Source: an uncultured Eubacterium sp. (GTDB taxonomy: Bacteria > Bacillota > Clostridia > Lachnospirales > Lachnospiraceae). From it: a stretch of 32,881 bases of DNA. A program made the translations under genes and the position numbers. The first letter of the stretch is position 1, and every line of letters starts with the position of its first letter. The stretch is from the NCBI GenBank assembly GCA_910585745.1, contig CAJUFM010000031.1, positions 1 to 32,881 on the forward strand, written 5' to 3'. Shown one piece after another: positions 1-7,010 of the stretch. The notes beneath the pieces were generated by a model that saw nothing but the letters and a program-made list of their open reading frames with translations, made no database searches and was not told the DNA's origin.

Positions 1-2
1 TG

Positions 3-821
3 GCGGGTAACGGTTTTTATTACCTGATGGGGGATATTGCGAGACTTCATTCGGCGGTGATCTCTTATGCCAGAGACTTTATGATCGACCGTGGATTTAC
101 CTATTGTGTGCCGCCCTTTATGATCCGCAGCAATGTGGTGACTGGAGTGATGAGTTTTGATGAGATGGACGCCATGATGTATAAGATCGAGGGAGAGGAT
201 CTGTATCTGATCGGAACCAGCGAACATTCCATGATCGGAAAGTTTATCGATAAGATACTTCCGGAGGACAAGCTTCCCCAGACACTGACCAGTTATTCTC
301 CTTGTTTTCGTAAAGAAAAAGGTGCCCATGGCATCGAGGAACGGGGTGTATACCGTATTCATCAGTTTGAAAAGCAGGAAATGATCGTTGTCTGTAAACC
401 GGAAGAGAGTATGCACTGGTTTGAGAAGCTGTGGCAGAACACCGTAGATCTGTTCCGCTCTCTGGATATTCCAGTGCGGACGCTGGAATGCTGTTCCGGT
501 GATCTGGCAGATCTGAAGGTCAAATCCATTGACGTGGAGGCATGGTCTCCCAGACAGAAGAAATATTTTGAGGTGGGAAGCTGTTCCAATCTGGGGGATG
601 CCCAGGCGAGACGTCTTAAAATACGTGTGGTTGGGGAAAAGGGAAAATATTTTGCCCATACATTGAACAATACAGTAGTGGCGCCGCCACGTATGCTGAT
701 CGCATTTTTGGAGAACAATCTCAATGCAGACGGTTCTCTGAATATTCCAAAGGCGCTGCAGCCATACATGGGAGGAAAAGAGAAGATTGACGTCAAGTCA
801 AATACCCAGCAGCAGAGCTGA
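3..821 (+). CDS. serS: Seryl-tRNA synthetase, C-terminal part (5' truncated by window edge)
   Basis: The gene enters from outside the window; the readable frame begins at base 3. SerRS charges tRNA-Ser with serine in the cytoplasm. The fragment is most of the class II catalytic core. Motif 2 is visible as FRKEKGAHGIEERGVYRIHQ, followed by a conserved serine-site block (EVGSCSNLGDAQARR) and motif 3 (LNNTVVAPPRMLIAFLEN), ending in a typical PYMGG tail. The N-terminal coiled-coil tRNA-binding arm is not in view. Motif 3 and the SCSN block differ from the usual bacterial forms (LNGSGLAVGRT and SSCSN...DFQARR) and from memory resemble the SerRS of haloarchaea and some methanogens. The identity as SerRS is firm; the lineage is inference. 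No T-rich terminator follows. Confidence 0.93.
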   Translation, partial: AGNGFYYLMGDIARLHSAVISYARDFMIDRGFTYCVPPFMIRSNVVTGVMSFDEMDAMMYKIEGEDLYLIGTSEHSMIGKFIDKILPEDKLPQTLTSYSPCFRKEKGAHGIEERGVYRIHQFEKQEMIVVCKPEESMHWFEKLWQNTVDLFRSLDIPVRTLECCSGDLADLKVKSIDVEAWSPRQKKYFEVGSCSNLGDAQARRLKIRVVGEKGKYFAHTLNNTVVAPPRMLIAFLENNLNADGSLNIPKALQPYMGGKEKIDVKSNTQQQS

Positions 822-960
822 CGGGGTTTCGCAGCAGAGCTGCGGGGTATTGACCCGCGCGCATGTCTACGCTCCGCTACGGTCCGTGCTTAACAAACGT
901 CCACTGGACGTTTACACCGCCAAATGTACACATGTGTGCGCTCGGCTCATTGCGTACGCG
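808..960. repeat. Palindrome-rich intergenic element after serS
   Basis: The stretch contains a direct repeat of GCAGCAGAGCTG (about 811-822 and 830-841). It also has a small GCGGG/CCCGC hairpin near 842-857, a near-perfect 19-bp palindrome at 895-913 (AAACGTCCA, C, TGGACGTTT), a second dyad around ACACATGTGT at 929-938, and GCGTACGC at 952-959. No T-run follows any hairpin, so it is not an ordinary terminator. An open frame of 66 codons runs through it, but I see no coding features. It looks like an interspersed palindromic unit of the kind scattered through Lachnospiraceae intergenic regions; that comparison is from memory. Confidence 0.5.
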
Positions 961-979
961 AGAATAAATAGGATGGTAT

Positions 980-988
980 TGGTATAAT
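980..988 (+). promoter_or_regulatory. Extended -10 promoter for the 1048/kinase pair
   Basis: TG at 980-981, one base, then consensus TATAAT at 983-988 form an extended -10 element; no good -35 is seen. Transcription would begin near 995. That gives a 50-nt leader to the ATG at 1048 and argues against the TTG at 1000 as the start. Confidence 0.5.
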
Positions 989-1047
989 GGGGGGATATTT
1001 TGAAGATCAGGGTGGCATATAACAAAGATAATAACAGGGGAGAAGGC

Positions 1048-1761
1048 ATGGGAATCCGTGTGATGGAGGGAAAGGTGACAGAGAGCGGTCTGACCGGCTG
1101 GCTTTCTGGCATAAGGCGGGGCAGACATACGCCCGCCAATATTTCCCTGGTCATTATGAGCAGGCCCCGCTGGCGGGACCGGGAGACAGAGCAGTTGCAA
1201 AACTGCCTTTTAAGGGATTTTGCACACTGGTTTTCCCAGGAGCTGCCGGAATGCCTTCCTTTTATTTATGCCAGAGGGCGGATACGGAGGAAAAGGTTTC
1301 CAGAACCAGCAGAGCCATCCGCTGTATCCTTTTTGACAGGACGCTGGCAGGACCTATTGGAGGGCGTCCTGGGAGATATAACCGACTGCAGAAAACTTCC
1401 CTTGGATTTTGCAATTCTGTTGTTCTGGGAAGAGCAGTATCTCTATTGCGGCAGTGGCAGCATACATATTCTGGAGTGTAGTAGCTCTAAGGGGGTAAAG
1501 CAGTGGCTGACCTGTGAAGAGCGGTGTGAATACACCAGTGCGTTGGGGGAGATGCGAGAGATCTTTTTTAAAGTTCGCAGTGTGAGCGAACATTGTCTGT
1601 TTATTCTAAGTCTGGAACCGGTCGGTTCGGAGATTTCACAGTTATTAGTGGAGAAAAAAAGAAAAGGATACTGGTGGATGCGGAAATGGCTTTTGGGAGG
1701 GCGCAGGGGGATTCTTTTGGCAGAGTGTATTCCGGCTGCCGGAAGTAGTTTCAAAGCGTGA
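1048..1761 (+). CDS. Unrecognised protein upstream of a Ser/Thr kinase
   Basis: A 237-residue soluble protein that I do not recognise. The ATG at 1048 is chosen because GGGGAGAAGG lies just before it; an in-frame TTG at 1000 would be almost leaderless from the likely promoter. There is no signal peptide or membrane segment. The middle has hydrophobic strand-like runs (DFAILLFWEEQYLYCGSGSIHIL) reminiscent of the core beta-hairpin of PP2C phosphatases, where a GDSR-type motif would be expected. Here it reads GSGSIH and no PP2C metal-binding aspartates are evident, so at most it is a degenerate phosphatase fold. It lies 45 bases before a protein kinase in the same direction, which suggests a functional pair such as regulator and kinase. 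The function is open. Confidence 0.7.
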   Translation: MGIRVMEGKVTESGLTGWLSGIRRGRHTPANISLVIMSRPRWRDRETEQLQNCLLRDFAHWFSQELPECLPFIYARGRIRRKRFPEPAEPSAVSFLTGRWQDLLEGVLGDITDCRKLPLDFAILLFWEEQYLYCGSGSIHILECSSSKGVKQWLTCEERCEYTSALGEMREIFFKVRSVSEHCLFILSLEPVGSEISQLLVEKKRKGYWWMRKWLLGGRRGILLAECIPAAGSSFKA

Positions 1762-1806
1762 ATTTGCGCCCTGGAGCAGGTTTTTGTAAGTAGTAGAAGG
1801 GAAAAT

Positions 1807-2625
1807 ATGGAAAAGTATATATTGATAAAGAAACTGGGAGAGGGAGGAACCTCTGGTGTATATCTGGGGGTGGACAGGCTGACAGGCAGGCGGGCAGCCA
1901 TAAAGAGATATTCTCAGGATAGTGATCTTTCCGCTGCAGAGCATGAGAGATGTCTGCTGGAGAGTTTGGATCATCCTGCAGTTCCTAAAGTAAAGGAAGT
2001 ATTATGCCAGAATAGAACAGTCTGTCTGGTGATGGAGTATGTACCAGGAAAGACGATGAAAGACTGGATCACAAACTGTGGCAGAATCCCGGAAGAGCAG
2101 GTCATCCACTGGGGGCTGGAACTATGTGGGATTTTGTCCTTTCTGCATGGGAGTGGAAACCGCATCTTATTTAGGGATCTGAAGCCTGGAAATATCATGA
2201 TATCTCCAGTGGGTAAGATCCGCCTGATTGATTTCGGAGCTGCTGTCCGGATGATGACAGGGGCATATGGTACGCTGCGGGTAACACCAGAGAAGTCTCT
2301 GGGCACACCCGGATATGCCGCACCGGAGCAGTTTGTGAAACAGGGACAGCTTACGCCGGCGGCAGATATCTATGCCCTGGGGGCAACGTTATACCACGGA
2401 CTGAGCGGGTGTCGTCCCGACCTATCTCCCAAGGTGATCCCACTCAAGAAGCGGAACCGGAATGTGTCCAAAGGGATGGAATATATCGTGGCAAAATGTC
2501 TGGCGGGAAAACCAGAGAGAAGATACCAAAGGGTGGAACAGATAAAAAGAGACCTGGAGGATACAGCATCCTGTTATAAAAAGAACAAAAAGAAGCTGTA
2601 TCTTCTCCGGTCCTGGCTGGGTTAG
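1807..2625 (+). CDS. Soluble Hanks-type Ser/Thr protein kinase
   Basis: A 272-residue bacterial eukaryote-like kinase that transfers phosphate from ATP to Ser/Thr of unknown targets. The glycine loop is LGEGGTSGVYLG (10-21), the ATP lysine is K33, the catalytic loop is FRDLKPGN (122-129, with F in place of the usual H of HRD), and the metal motif is DFG at 142-144. The activation segment ends GTPGYAAPEQ. The protein is little more than the kinase domain. It has no transmembrane helix and no PASTA repeats, unlike PrkC/Stk1, so it should act in the cytosol. The last 20 residues are lysine-rich. GAAGGG precedes the ATG. It is probably cotranscribed with the preceding gene. Its stop lies only 4 bases from the stop of the convergent small gene. 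Confidence 0.92.
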   Translation: MEKYILIKKLGEGGTSGVYLGVDRLTGRRAAIKRYSQDSDLSAAEHERCLLESLDHPAVPKVKEVLCQNRTVCLVMEYVPGKTMKDWITNCGRIPEEQVIHWGLELCGILSFLHGSGNRILFRDLKPGNIMISPVGKIRLIDFGAAVRMMTGAYGTLRVTPEKSLGTPGYAAPEQFVKQGQLTPAADIYALGATLYHGLSGCRPDLSPKVIPLKKRNRNVSKGMEYIVAKCLAGKPERRYQRVEQIKRDLEDTASCYKKNKKKLYLLRSWLG

Positions 2626-2629
2626 TGTA

Positions 2630-2821
2630 CTAATTTCCTTTGCTGCTGAGTGGGTTGGAAGCATGTTCCCAGAAGAGGTTGTTGTCCGGGGCTGGCAGAT
2701 CTTCTTCGTTGTAGAGAGATTTCTGACGGATCTGCGCAGCTCTCTGTTCGGAGATGCCATCCTTTGTGTTTTTGTTTTCTGCCTGGTTGATGTTTGTTTC
2801 GTTATTTTTCTTATTATTCAT
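2630..2821 (-). CDS. Small Asn/Lys-rich hypothetical protein
   Basis: A 63-residue reading frame on the minus strand. AAAGGA about 9 bases before the ATG at 2821 decides the start; longer in-frame starts upstream lack a ribosome site. The first 25 residues are rich in N, K, E and Q and look disordered. The C-terminal half has a more ordered-looking EEDLPAPDNNLFWEH segment. No signal peptide, membrane helix or cysteine is present. It converges on the kinase gene with a 4-base gap and is divergent from the HAD gene. I do not recognise a family. It could be spurious, but the composition and ribosome site favour a real small gene. Confidence 0.5.
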   Translation of the reverse strand: MNNKKNNETNINQAENKNTKDGISEQRAAQIRQKSLYNEEDLPAPDNNLFWEHASNPLSSKGN

Positions 2822-2966
2822 ATTGGTCATTCCTTTCCATTTTTGGATAGTATCTGCAAATTCAGCCATAGTATTCACAGAATACGGGAAGTGTGCTAAA
2901 ATAAATCCGGATGAACCTGGCTGTACCATTGGGCTGGGAAAGTAAAAGATGGAGGGAGCATCATTT

Positions 2967-3617
2967 ATGAGGAAATATGATACGGTAGTTTTTGACCTGG
3001 ACGGAACACTTTTGTATACACTGGAAGATCTTTGTGACTGTGTGAATGTAATTATGCAGCGGTTTGGATGGAAGATCCACGCTCTGGAACAGATCCGGAA
3101 TTTTGTGGGAAATGGCATTGGTAAGCTGATGGAGCGTTCGGTTCCAGAGGGTAGGAATAACCCCCGGTTTGAGGAAGCATTTGAAGCATTTCGGGAATAT
3201 TATACCGGGCACTGCCGGATCAAGACAAGACCCTACGATGGTGTACTGGAACTCATGAGAACGTTAAAAGAGAATGGTTTTCATATCGCTATCGTTTCCA
3301 ATAAAAATGATGCTGCGGTAAAGGAATTGAATGGAATATATTTTTCTGAATTTACGGAGTCCGCCATCGGTGACAGGGAGGGTCAGCAAAGGAAGCCTGC
3401 ACCGGATCCCGTATACGCGGCTCTGGAGGAGATGGGATGCAGCAGGGAGAGGGCGGTCTACATCGGGGATTCAGAAGTAGATTACCAGACCGCTGTAAAC
3501 AGCGGTCTGGCATGTATTCTTGTGAGCTGGGGATTTCGGGATCGGAAGCTGCTGGAAAGTTTTGATGAAGCAGTGGTGGTAGATGAGTGCCGGGAGATTG
3601 AGAATATATTATTATAA
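2967..3617 (+). CDS. HAD-superfamily hydrolase, phosphoglycolate phosphatase-like
   Basis: A 216-residue HAD phosphatase. Motif I is DLDGT near residue 10 (the first Asp is the nucleophile), motif II is SNKND, motif III lysine lies in RKPAPDP, and motif IV is YIGDSEVDYQTA. A helical cap follows motif I (the DLCDCVNVIMQRFGW region), as in Gph/PgmB-type enzymes. The likely reaction is hydrolysis of a small phosphate ester such as 2-phosphoglycolate; the true substrate cannot be read from sequence. The start at 2967 follows GGAGGG about 10 bases upstream. It stands alone, divergent from the small gene before it and convergent with the secreted protein after it. The short AT-rich gap after its stop has only a weak hairpin. 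Confidence 0.88.
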   Translation: MRKYDTVVFDLDGTLLYTLEDLCDCVNVIMQRFGWKIHALEQIRNFVGNGIGKLMERSVPEGRNNPRFEEAFEAFREYYTGHCRIKTRPYDGVLELMRTLKENGFHIAIVSNKNDAAVKELNGIYFSEFTESAIGDREGQQRKPAPDPVYAALEEMGCSRERAVYIGDSEVDYQTAVNSGLACILVSWGFRDRKLLESFDEAVVVDECREIENILL

Positions 3618-3639
3618 AAATCCGTCCAGCGCGCTATTT

Positions 3640-4536
3640 TTAGTATCTTGTATAAACCCGGAAATCACTGGAAGCAAGGGAAGAAGACGTTATTTTCCGG
3701 TCCCAGTGAACGGAAGAATTGTAATTTCCCTCTACTACGGTGATGTGGCCGGAAGATTTTGTGAGCACGATCACAGAGTGGCTGTTTCCGATCCGGATGT
3801 TATCCCCTACGCGGATCCGGTCAAAGGAGGAATGGGTCTGATAACTTTTCTCCGTTCCAAATACCGTATCACTGAGCTTTGCGGCAAAGCCGTAACAGCC
3901 ATAGCCGTTGCCGAAACGGGGGGAGTAATAGTAATAACTATTGTTAAGAGGCATTCCCTCCGGATAGGTACTGCGCAGTGAATTCAGTACGGAATAAGCA
4001 CTTGTTTCTGTCACGGAACCTGTTGGAGTGTCAGGTTTTGGGGCAGTTGTCGGTTTCGGAATCATAGTAGGTTTCGGAATCATAGTAGGTTTCGGAATCA
4101 TAGTAGGTTTCGGTAATACTGTTGGCTTTGGAACCTGGGTTACAGTTGGTTTTTGGGCAGGTGGTTTTGGGGTTGCAGTAACAGTTGGTGGTGCCGTAGG
4201 TCTTAAGACAGGTTTCTTTTTGTTTTTTACGGTTACTCTGCAGACAAGCTTTTTGTTCTTTATCTTTGCTGTCACTTTTACCTTTCCGGTTTTTCTGGCT
4301 GTGACTTTTCCCCGTCTGCTGACGGCGGCAGTTTTCTTATCTGTAGATTTCCATTTTACTTTTTTGGAGCTGACTCCCCGGATTTTTAAAGTAAAACTTT
4401 TTCCTGGGTGAAGCGTAAGTTTTTTTCGGTTCAGTCTCAGAGAAGCTGCCTCAGAGTCTGCTGGTGCGGAAAGAAGGGTTAGCAGTGAAAGGGAGAGAAC
4501 TCCCGTTAAAAGTTTTGTATTTTTTGAATATCTCAT
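3640..4536 (-). CDS. Secreted BIG2 / proline-rich / CHAP-like cysteine-hydrolase protein
   Basis: 298 residues. There is a signal peptide (K-rich start, hydrophobic 9-24, likely cleavage after SEA at 28-30). A BIG2-like domain spans about 32-104 (VKWKSTDKKTAAVSRRGKVT is typical). A Pro/Lys/Thr linker spans 108-172 and includes three identical KPTMIP units. The C-terminal domain, about 175-298, has GYGCYGFA with Cys214, SHSVIV with His253 and VEGNYN near 268-273. This Cys-His-Asn/Glu order resembles CHAP/NlpC-type peptidoglycan amidases or endopeptidases, though the family assignment is by pattern only. AAAGGA precedes the ATG. It is likely exported and active at, or bound to, the cell wall. 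It is transcribed alone, convergent with the HAD gene. Confidence 0.85.
   Translation of the reverse strand: MRYSKNTKLLTGVLSLSLLTLLSAPADSEAASLRLNRKKLTLHPGKSFTLKIRGVSSKKVKWKSTDKKTAAVSRRGKVTARKTGKVKVTAKIKNKKLVCRVTVKNKKKPVLRPTAPPTVTATPKPPAQKPTVTQVPKPTVLPKPTMIPKPTMIPKPTMIPKPTTAPKPDTPTGSVTETSAYSVLNSLRSTYPEGMPLNNSYYYYSPRFGNGYGCYGFAAKLSDTVFGTEKSYQTHSSFDRIRVGDNIRIGNSHSVIVLTKSSGHITVVEGNYNSSVHWDRKITSSSLASSDFRVYTRY
4052..4105. repeat. Three perfect 18-bp tandem repeats inside the proline-rich linker
   Basis: The 18-bp unit GGTTTCGGAATCATAGTA occurs three times without change (4052-4069, 4070-4087, 4088-4105), followed by a diverged fourth copy. On the minus strand it encodes the repeated hexapeptide KPTMIP. 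The perfect identity suggests recent expansion and possible length variation of the linker between strains. Confidence 0.9.
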
Positions 4537-4678
4537 GTATACTCATTCCTTTCATATCTTGTGTAATATGTTACAACCTTTGGGTTGTGGTTGTAAGTAT
4601 AACATAAAATATTACAAAAATGTTACAAATTTATTAATTGCATGAAATTACCAAAAAGATTGGAATATCTTCCGGTCC

Positions 4679-4707
4679 TTGCGAATCAGGTTGACCTGTG
4701 ATATGAT
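4679..4707 (+). promoter_or_regulatory. SigA-type promoter of the ylmH operon
   Basis: TTGCGA (4679-4684) and TATGAT (4702-4707) are spaced by 17 bases. Transcription would begin near 4714, giving a leader of about 23 bases to the ATG at 4737. The preceding AT-rich stretch 4537-4678 is the shared upstream region with the divergent BIG2/CHAP gene; it contains several TGTTACA/TGTAACA-like words but no clear second promoter. Confidence 0.6.
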
Positions 4708-4736
4708 GTTTTCAGTACACAGAAATGAGGAATAAC

Positions 4737-5474
4737 ATGAAACAGAGATTTATGGATCTTGCAAATACCTGTTACCAGCGGGGGCATTATACCTTTACCC
4801 ATTTTTTGACGCCGGCGCAGATCGATGAATTCTTTCAGATCAGGAGCCAAATGTCTTTTGTGGGGTACGCCCTGGAAGGGGGATGTGAGATGGCGGAGCG
4901 CCAGATGCTCCGTTTTGGGGATGAAGAAATGTTTGGGTACGTGGAAGAATTTCCAATCTGCTGTATCCATTGTCAGCCACTTACACCTAAATTTGCAGAG
5001 AAGCCGGGACACAGGGATGTGCTGGGAGCGCTTATGAATCTTGGGATCGAGAGGGATGTGATCGGCGATATCTGGATCCAGGACAAAGAGTGCTATTTTT
5101 TCTGCCTGGCGGGGATGAAAGAATTTATCTGTGACTCTTTGATCAAGATCCGGCATACGAATGTAAGATGCCAGGAGATCGAAAAACTGCCAGAAGATTT
5201 CGAGCCGGTACTGGCAGCAGAAGAGCACATACTTCCTTCGGAACGCTGTGACGCCCTGATCGCCAAAGTCTATCATCTGTCACGTGGTAAATGTATCCCG
5301 CTATTTCAGGAGAAAAAGGTATTTGTCAACAGCAGGCAGTACGAAAATAACAGCGGAATTCTGAAACCAGGAGATGTGATAAGTGTCCGGGGCTTTGGTA
5401 AATTTATCTACCAGGGGGTAGTCCGGGAGACGAAAAAGGGACGTATCACGGTAAAGATAGAAAAATATATATGA
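4737..5474 (+). CDS. ylmH: YlmH-family RNA-binding protein with C-terminal S4 domain
   Basis: 245 residues. The N-terminal part (ANTCYQRGHYTFTHFLTPAQ, then SFVGYALEGGCEMAERQML) matches the YlmH family. The middle has the IGDIWIQDKECYFFC block, and the last 65 residues form an S4 RNA-binding domain (ISVRGFGKFIYQGVVRETKKGR). In Bacillus, YlmH (also called RqcP2) binds ribosomes or the 50S-peptidyl-tRNA complex and has been linked to rescue of stalled ribosomes. The start at 4737 is chosen over the ATG at 4725 because GAGGA sits at a good distance from it. It is usually found near ylmE-G/divIVA; here it is instead followed 13 bases later by a protease-like gene and then dtd. Confidence 0.88.
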   Translation: MKQRFMDLANTCYQRGHYTFTHFLTPAQIDEFFQIRSQMSFVGYALEGGCEMAERQMLRFGDEEMFGYVEEFPICCIHCQPLTPKFAEKPGHRDVLGALMNLGIERDVIGDIWIQDKECYFFCLAGMKEFICDSLIKIRHTNVRCQEIEKLPEDFEPVLAAEEHILPSERCDALIAKVYHLSRGKCIPLFQEKKVFVNSRQYENNSGILKPGDVISVRGFGKFIYQGVVRETKKGRITVKIEKYI

Positions 5475-5487
5475 AAGCAGGGACAGA

Positions 5488-6306
5488 ATGGACAAGAGAG
5501 AGAAGATACGCCGGGGAATCATGCTGGGGTTAGCGGGATTGATGGCTTTGATCCTTGTATTTGGAAAAAATGAAAAGGTTGAGAAAGAGGAAACTACTAA
5601 AGTAGAAAACCACACACCGGCGCCGGCGAGTACAGGAACTGCGGTGATCTCAGCGCCACAGCCCACGCCGGATCCGGAAAATAGCATTTATTCCTATCTT
5701 CAGGGACCAAAGTCCTGGAAAGAAAGACGGCCCTGGTCAGGTAAATGGGGGAAGGAGATTCATGATGGTTCCTCCTTTGGCAGTTTCGGTTGTGGTTTCT
5801 GCTGTATGGCTAATATTTATTCTACAATAACAGAATACAAATGCACACCTCTGGATATCTATGAGAGAGCTAAGAAGGTCAGTTTCTATGGCGGCGGCGG
5901 TGCAATTTCCTGGAAGCTCATGAGGAAGACCATGGCGGATATTGGCTTTCTTGTGGAGCTGGGAGAGAAGCCTCCAACTTATGGGGAATTTGCAGATAAG
6001 ATGAAACAGACCCAGGCGATGCTCGTACTGGTATCCAGTTACAATGATGAATCCTACTGGAAAAATACACCGGGACACTATGTAACCCTTTTTATGTATG
6101 ATGAGGGAAAACAGGATGTATTTCTGACGGATTCCGGTGATCCAGAGCATAACCGACACCGGGTTCCACTGAAAACGATTTATAAGGCATTGAAGACCAG
6201 CAGTGATTTTCAGTACATGTCAGTTCTTTCTTACGATGAAAACAAAGATAACTGGAGACACGGATCCGCGGAGGGAAACTGGATCCAGCCGGAGGGAATG
6301 GAATAA
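5488..6306 (+). CDS. Membrane-anchored C39-like (papain-fold) cysteine peptidase
   Basis: 272 residues. A single N-terminal membrane segment (about 11-26) with positive residues before it suggests an anchor with the rest outside. A Lys/Glu/Thr/Pro-rich spacer follows to about residue 65. The C-terminal domain has SFGCGFCCMANIYS with the likely catalytic Cys102, GHYVTLF with His197 and LTDSGDP with Asp215. This is the Cys-His-Asp order of the Peptidase_C39-like group. It lacks the ABC transporter seen in bacteriocin-processing C39 proteins, so it is more likely a free surface protease or a wall-related hydrolase. The substrate is unknown. It lies in an operon with ylmH upstream and dtd downstream (30-base gap). 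AGGGA precedes the ATG. Confidence 0.85.
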   Translation: MDKREKIRRGIMLGLAGLMALILVFGKNEKVEKEETTKVENHTPAPASTGTAVISAPQPTPDPENSIYSYLQGPKSWKERRPWSGKWGKEIHDGSSFGSFGCGFCCMANIYSTITEYKCTPLDIYERAKKVSFYGGGGAISWKLMRKTMADIGFLVELGEKPPTYGEFADKMKQTQAMLVLVSSYNDESYWKNTPGHYVTLFMYDEGKQDVFLTDSGDPEHNRHRVPLKTIYKALKTSSDFQYMSVLSYDENKDNWRHGSAEGNWIQPEGME

Positions 6307-6336
6307 AGCACACAAGCTTTGGAATGGAGGAAAAGG

Positions 6337-6789
6337 ATGAGATTTGTGATACAACGGGTAACACATGCCTCAGTGGCGATTGATGGTGAAGTGCGGGGCG
6401 AGATTGGAAGGGGGCTGCTGGTGCTGGTCGGCATCGGGCAGGAGGATAATGAAAAAACTGCCGATAAGATGGTTCAGAAGCTGGTGAACATGAGAATCTT
6501 TGAGGATCTGGATGGCAGAACCAATCTGGGATTAAAGGATGTGGAAGGGGAATTGATGCTGATTTCCCAATTTACCCTGTATGCAGACTGCCGGAAGGGA
6601 AACCGTCCCTCATTTACGGCAGCAGGTGCGCCGGATTTGGCAGAACAGCTCTATGAATATATCAAAGGGCGTTGTGCGGAGCAGATTACTGCTGTGAGAT
6701 ACGGGGAGTTTGGTGCAGATATGAAGGTGGAACTGTTAAACGATGGGCCTTTTACTGTAATTCTTGACAGTGCAGATCTTGGATGTTGA
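6337..6789 (+). CDS. dtd: D-aminoacyl-tRNA deacylase
   Basis: 150 residues, the normal length for Dtd. It hydrolyses D-amino acids (and glycine mischarged on tRNA-Ala) from tRNA, a chiral proofreading step. The family signatures are present: MRFVIQRVTHASV at the start, ISQFTLYADCRKGNRPSF in the middle, and the cis-proline GP motif as NDGPFT near 134-139. The start at 6337 follows GGAGG with 6-base spacing; an ATG at 6319 is too far upstream for the family. It is the last gene of the ylmH unit. A new promoter begins about 25 bases after its stop. Confidence 0.95.
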   Translation: MRFVIQRVTHASVAIDGEVRGEIGRGLLVLVGIGQEDNEKTADKMVQKLVNMRIFEDLDGRTNLGLKDVEGELMLISQFTLYADCRKGNRPSFTAAGAPDLAEQLYEYIKGRCAEQITAVRYGEFGADMKVELLNDGPFTVILDSADLGC

Positions 6790-6813
6790 TGGCAGCCGAT
6801 GTTCTGGCAGGTC

Positions 6814-6842
6814 TTGAAATAATGGTATCTATGTGTTAATAT
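6814..6842 (+). promoter_or_regulatory. Promoter of the structured leader before the TM1266-like gene
   Basis: TTGAAA (6814-6819) and TAATAT (6837-6842) are 17 bases apart; an overlapping TATAAT at 6840-6845 is an alternative -10 with a 20-base spacer. Transcription would start near 6849-6852, giving a leader of about 215 bases. Confidence 0.55.
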
Positions 6843-6879
6843 AATATATAGTCGTGCTGACATGCAAAGGGATTCCTGA

Positions 6880-6927
6880 GTGGGAAGGCGGCAGTGTATA
6901 AAAGAATATTCATTTGAGGGATTCTGA
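6880..6927 (+). CDS. Possible 15-residue leader peptide
   Basis: A GTG-initiated frame encodes MGRRQCIKEYSFEGF. AAAGGG lies at 6866-6871, with 8-base spacing. It sits in the leader of the TM1266-like gene, and its stop codon overlaps the segment that could act as antiterminator. No run of one amino acid is present, so classical amino-acid attenuation is not obvious. It may be chance. Confidence 0.25.
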   Translation: MGRRQCIKEYSFEGF

Positions 6928-7010
6928 TACGGGCCCGGCGGTGCGCCGCAGGACGTAAACAATTTTCGTAGTATGGATTCCTTTTGTTGTTTTTATATAC
7001 TGTGACCAGA

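Noticed and set aside
787..987. 66-codon plus-strand frame after serS
   Set aside because: It runs through the palindromic element, has no ribosome site and no protein-like composition.
3618..3639. Bidirectional terminator between the HAD and BIG2/CHAP genes
   Set aside because: A-tract, AGCGCGCT and T-tract are present, but the stem is only four base pairs around a self-complementary core; too weak to call.
4028..4411. 127-codon plus-strand frame opposite the BIG2/CHAP gene
   Set aside because: The GFGIIV repeats are the reverse reading of the KPTMIP linker repeats; it has no ribosome site.
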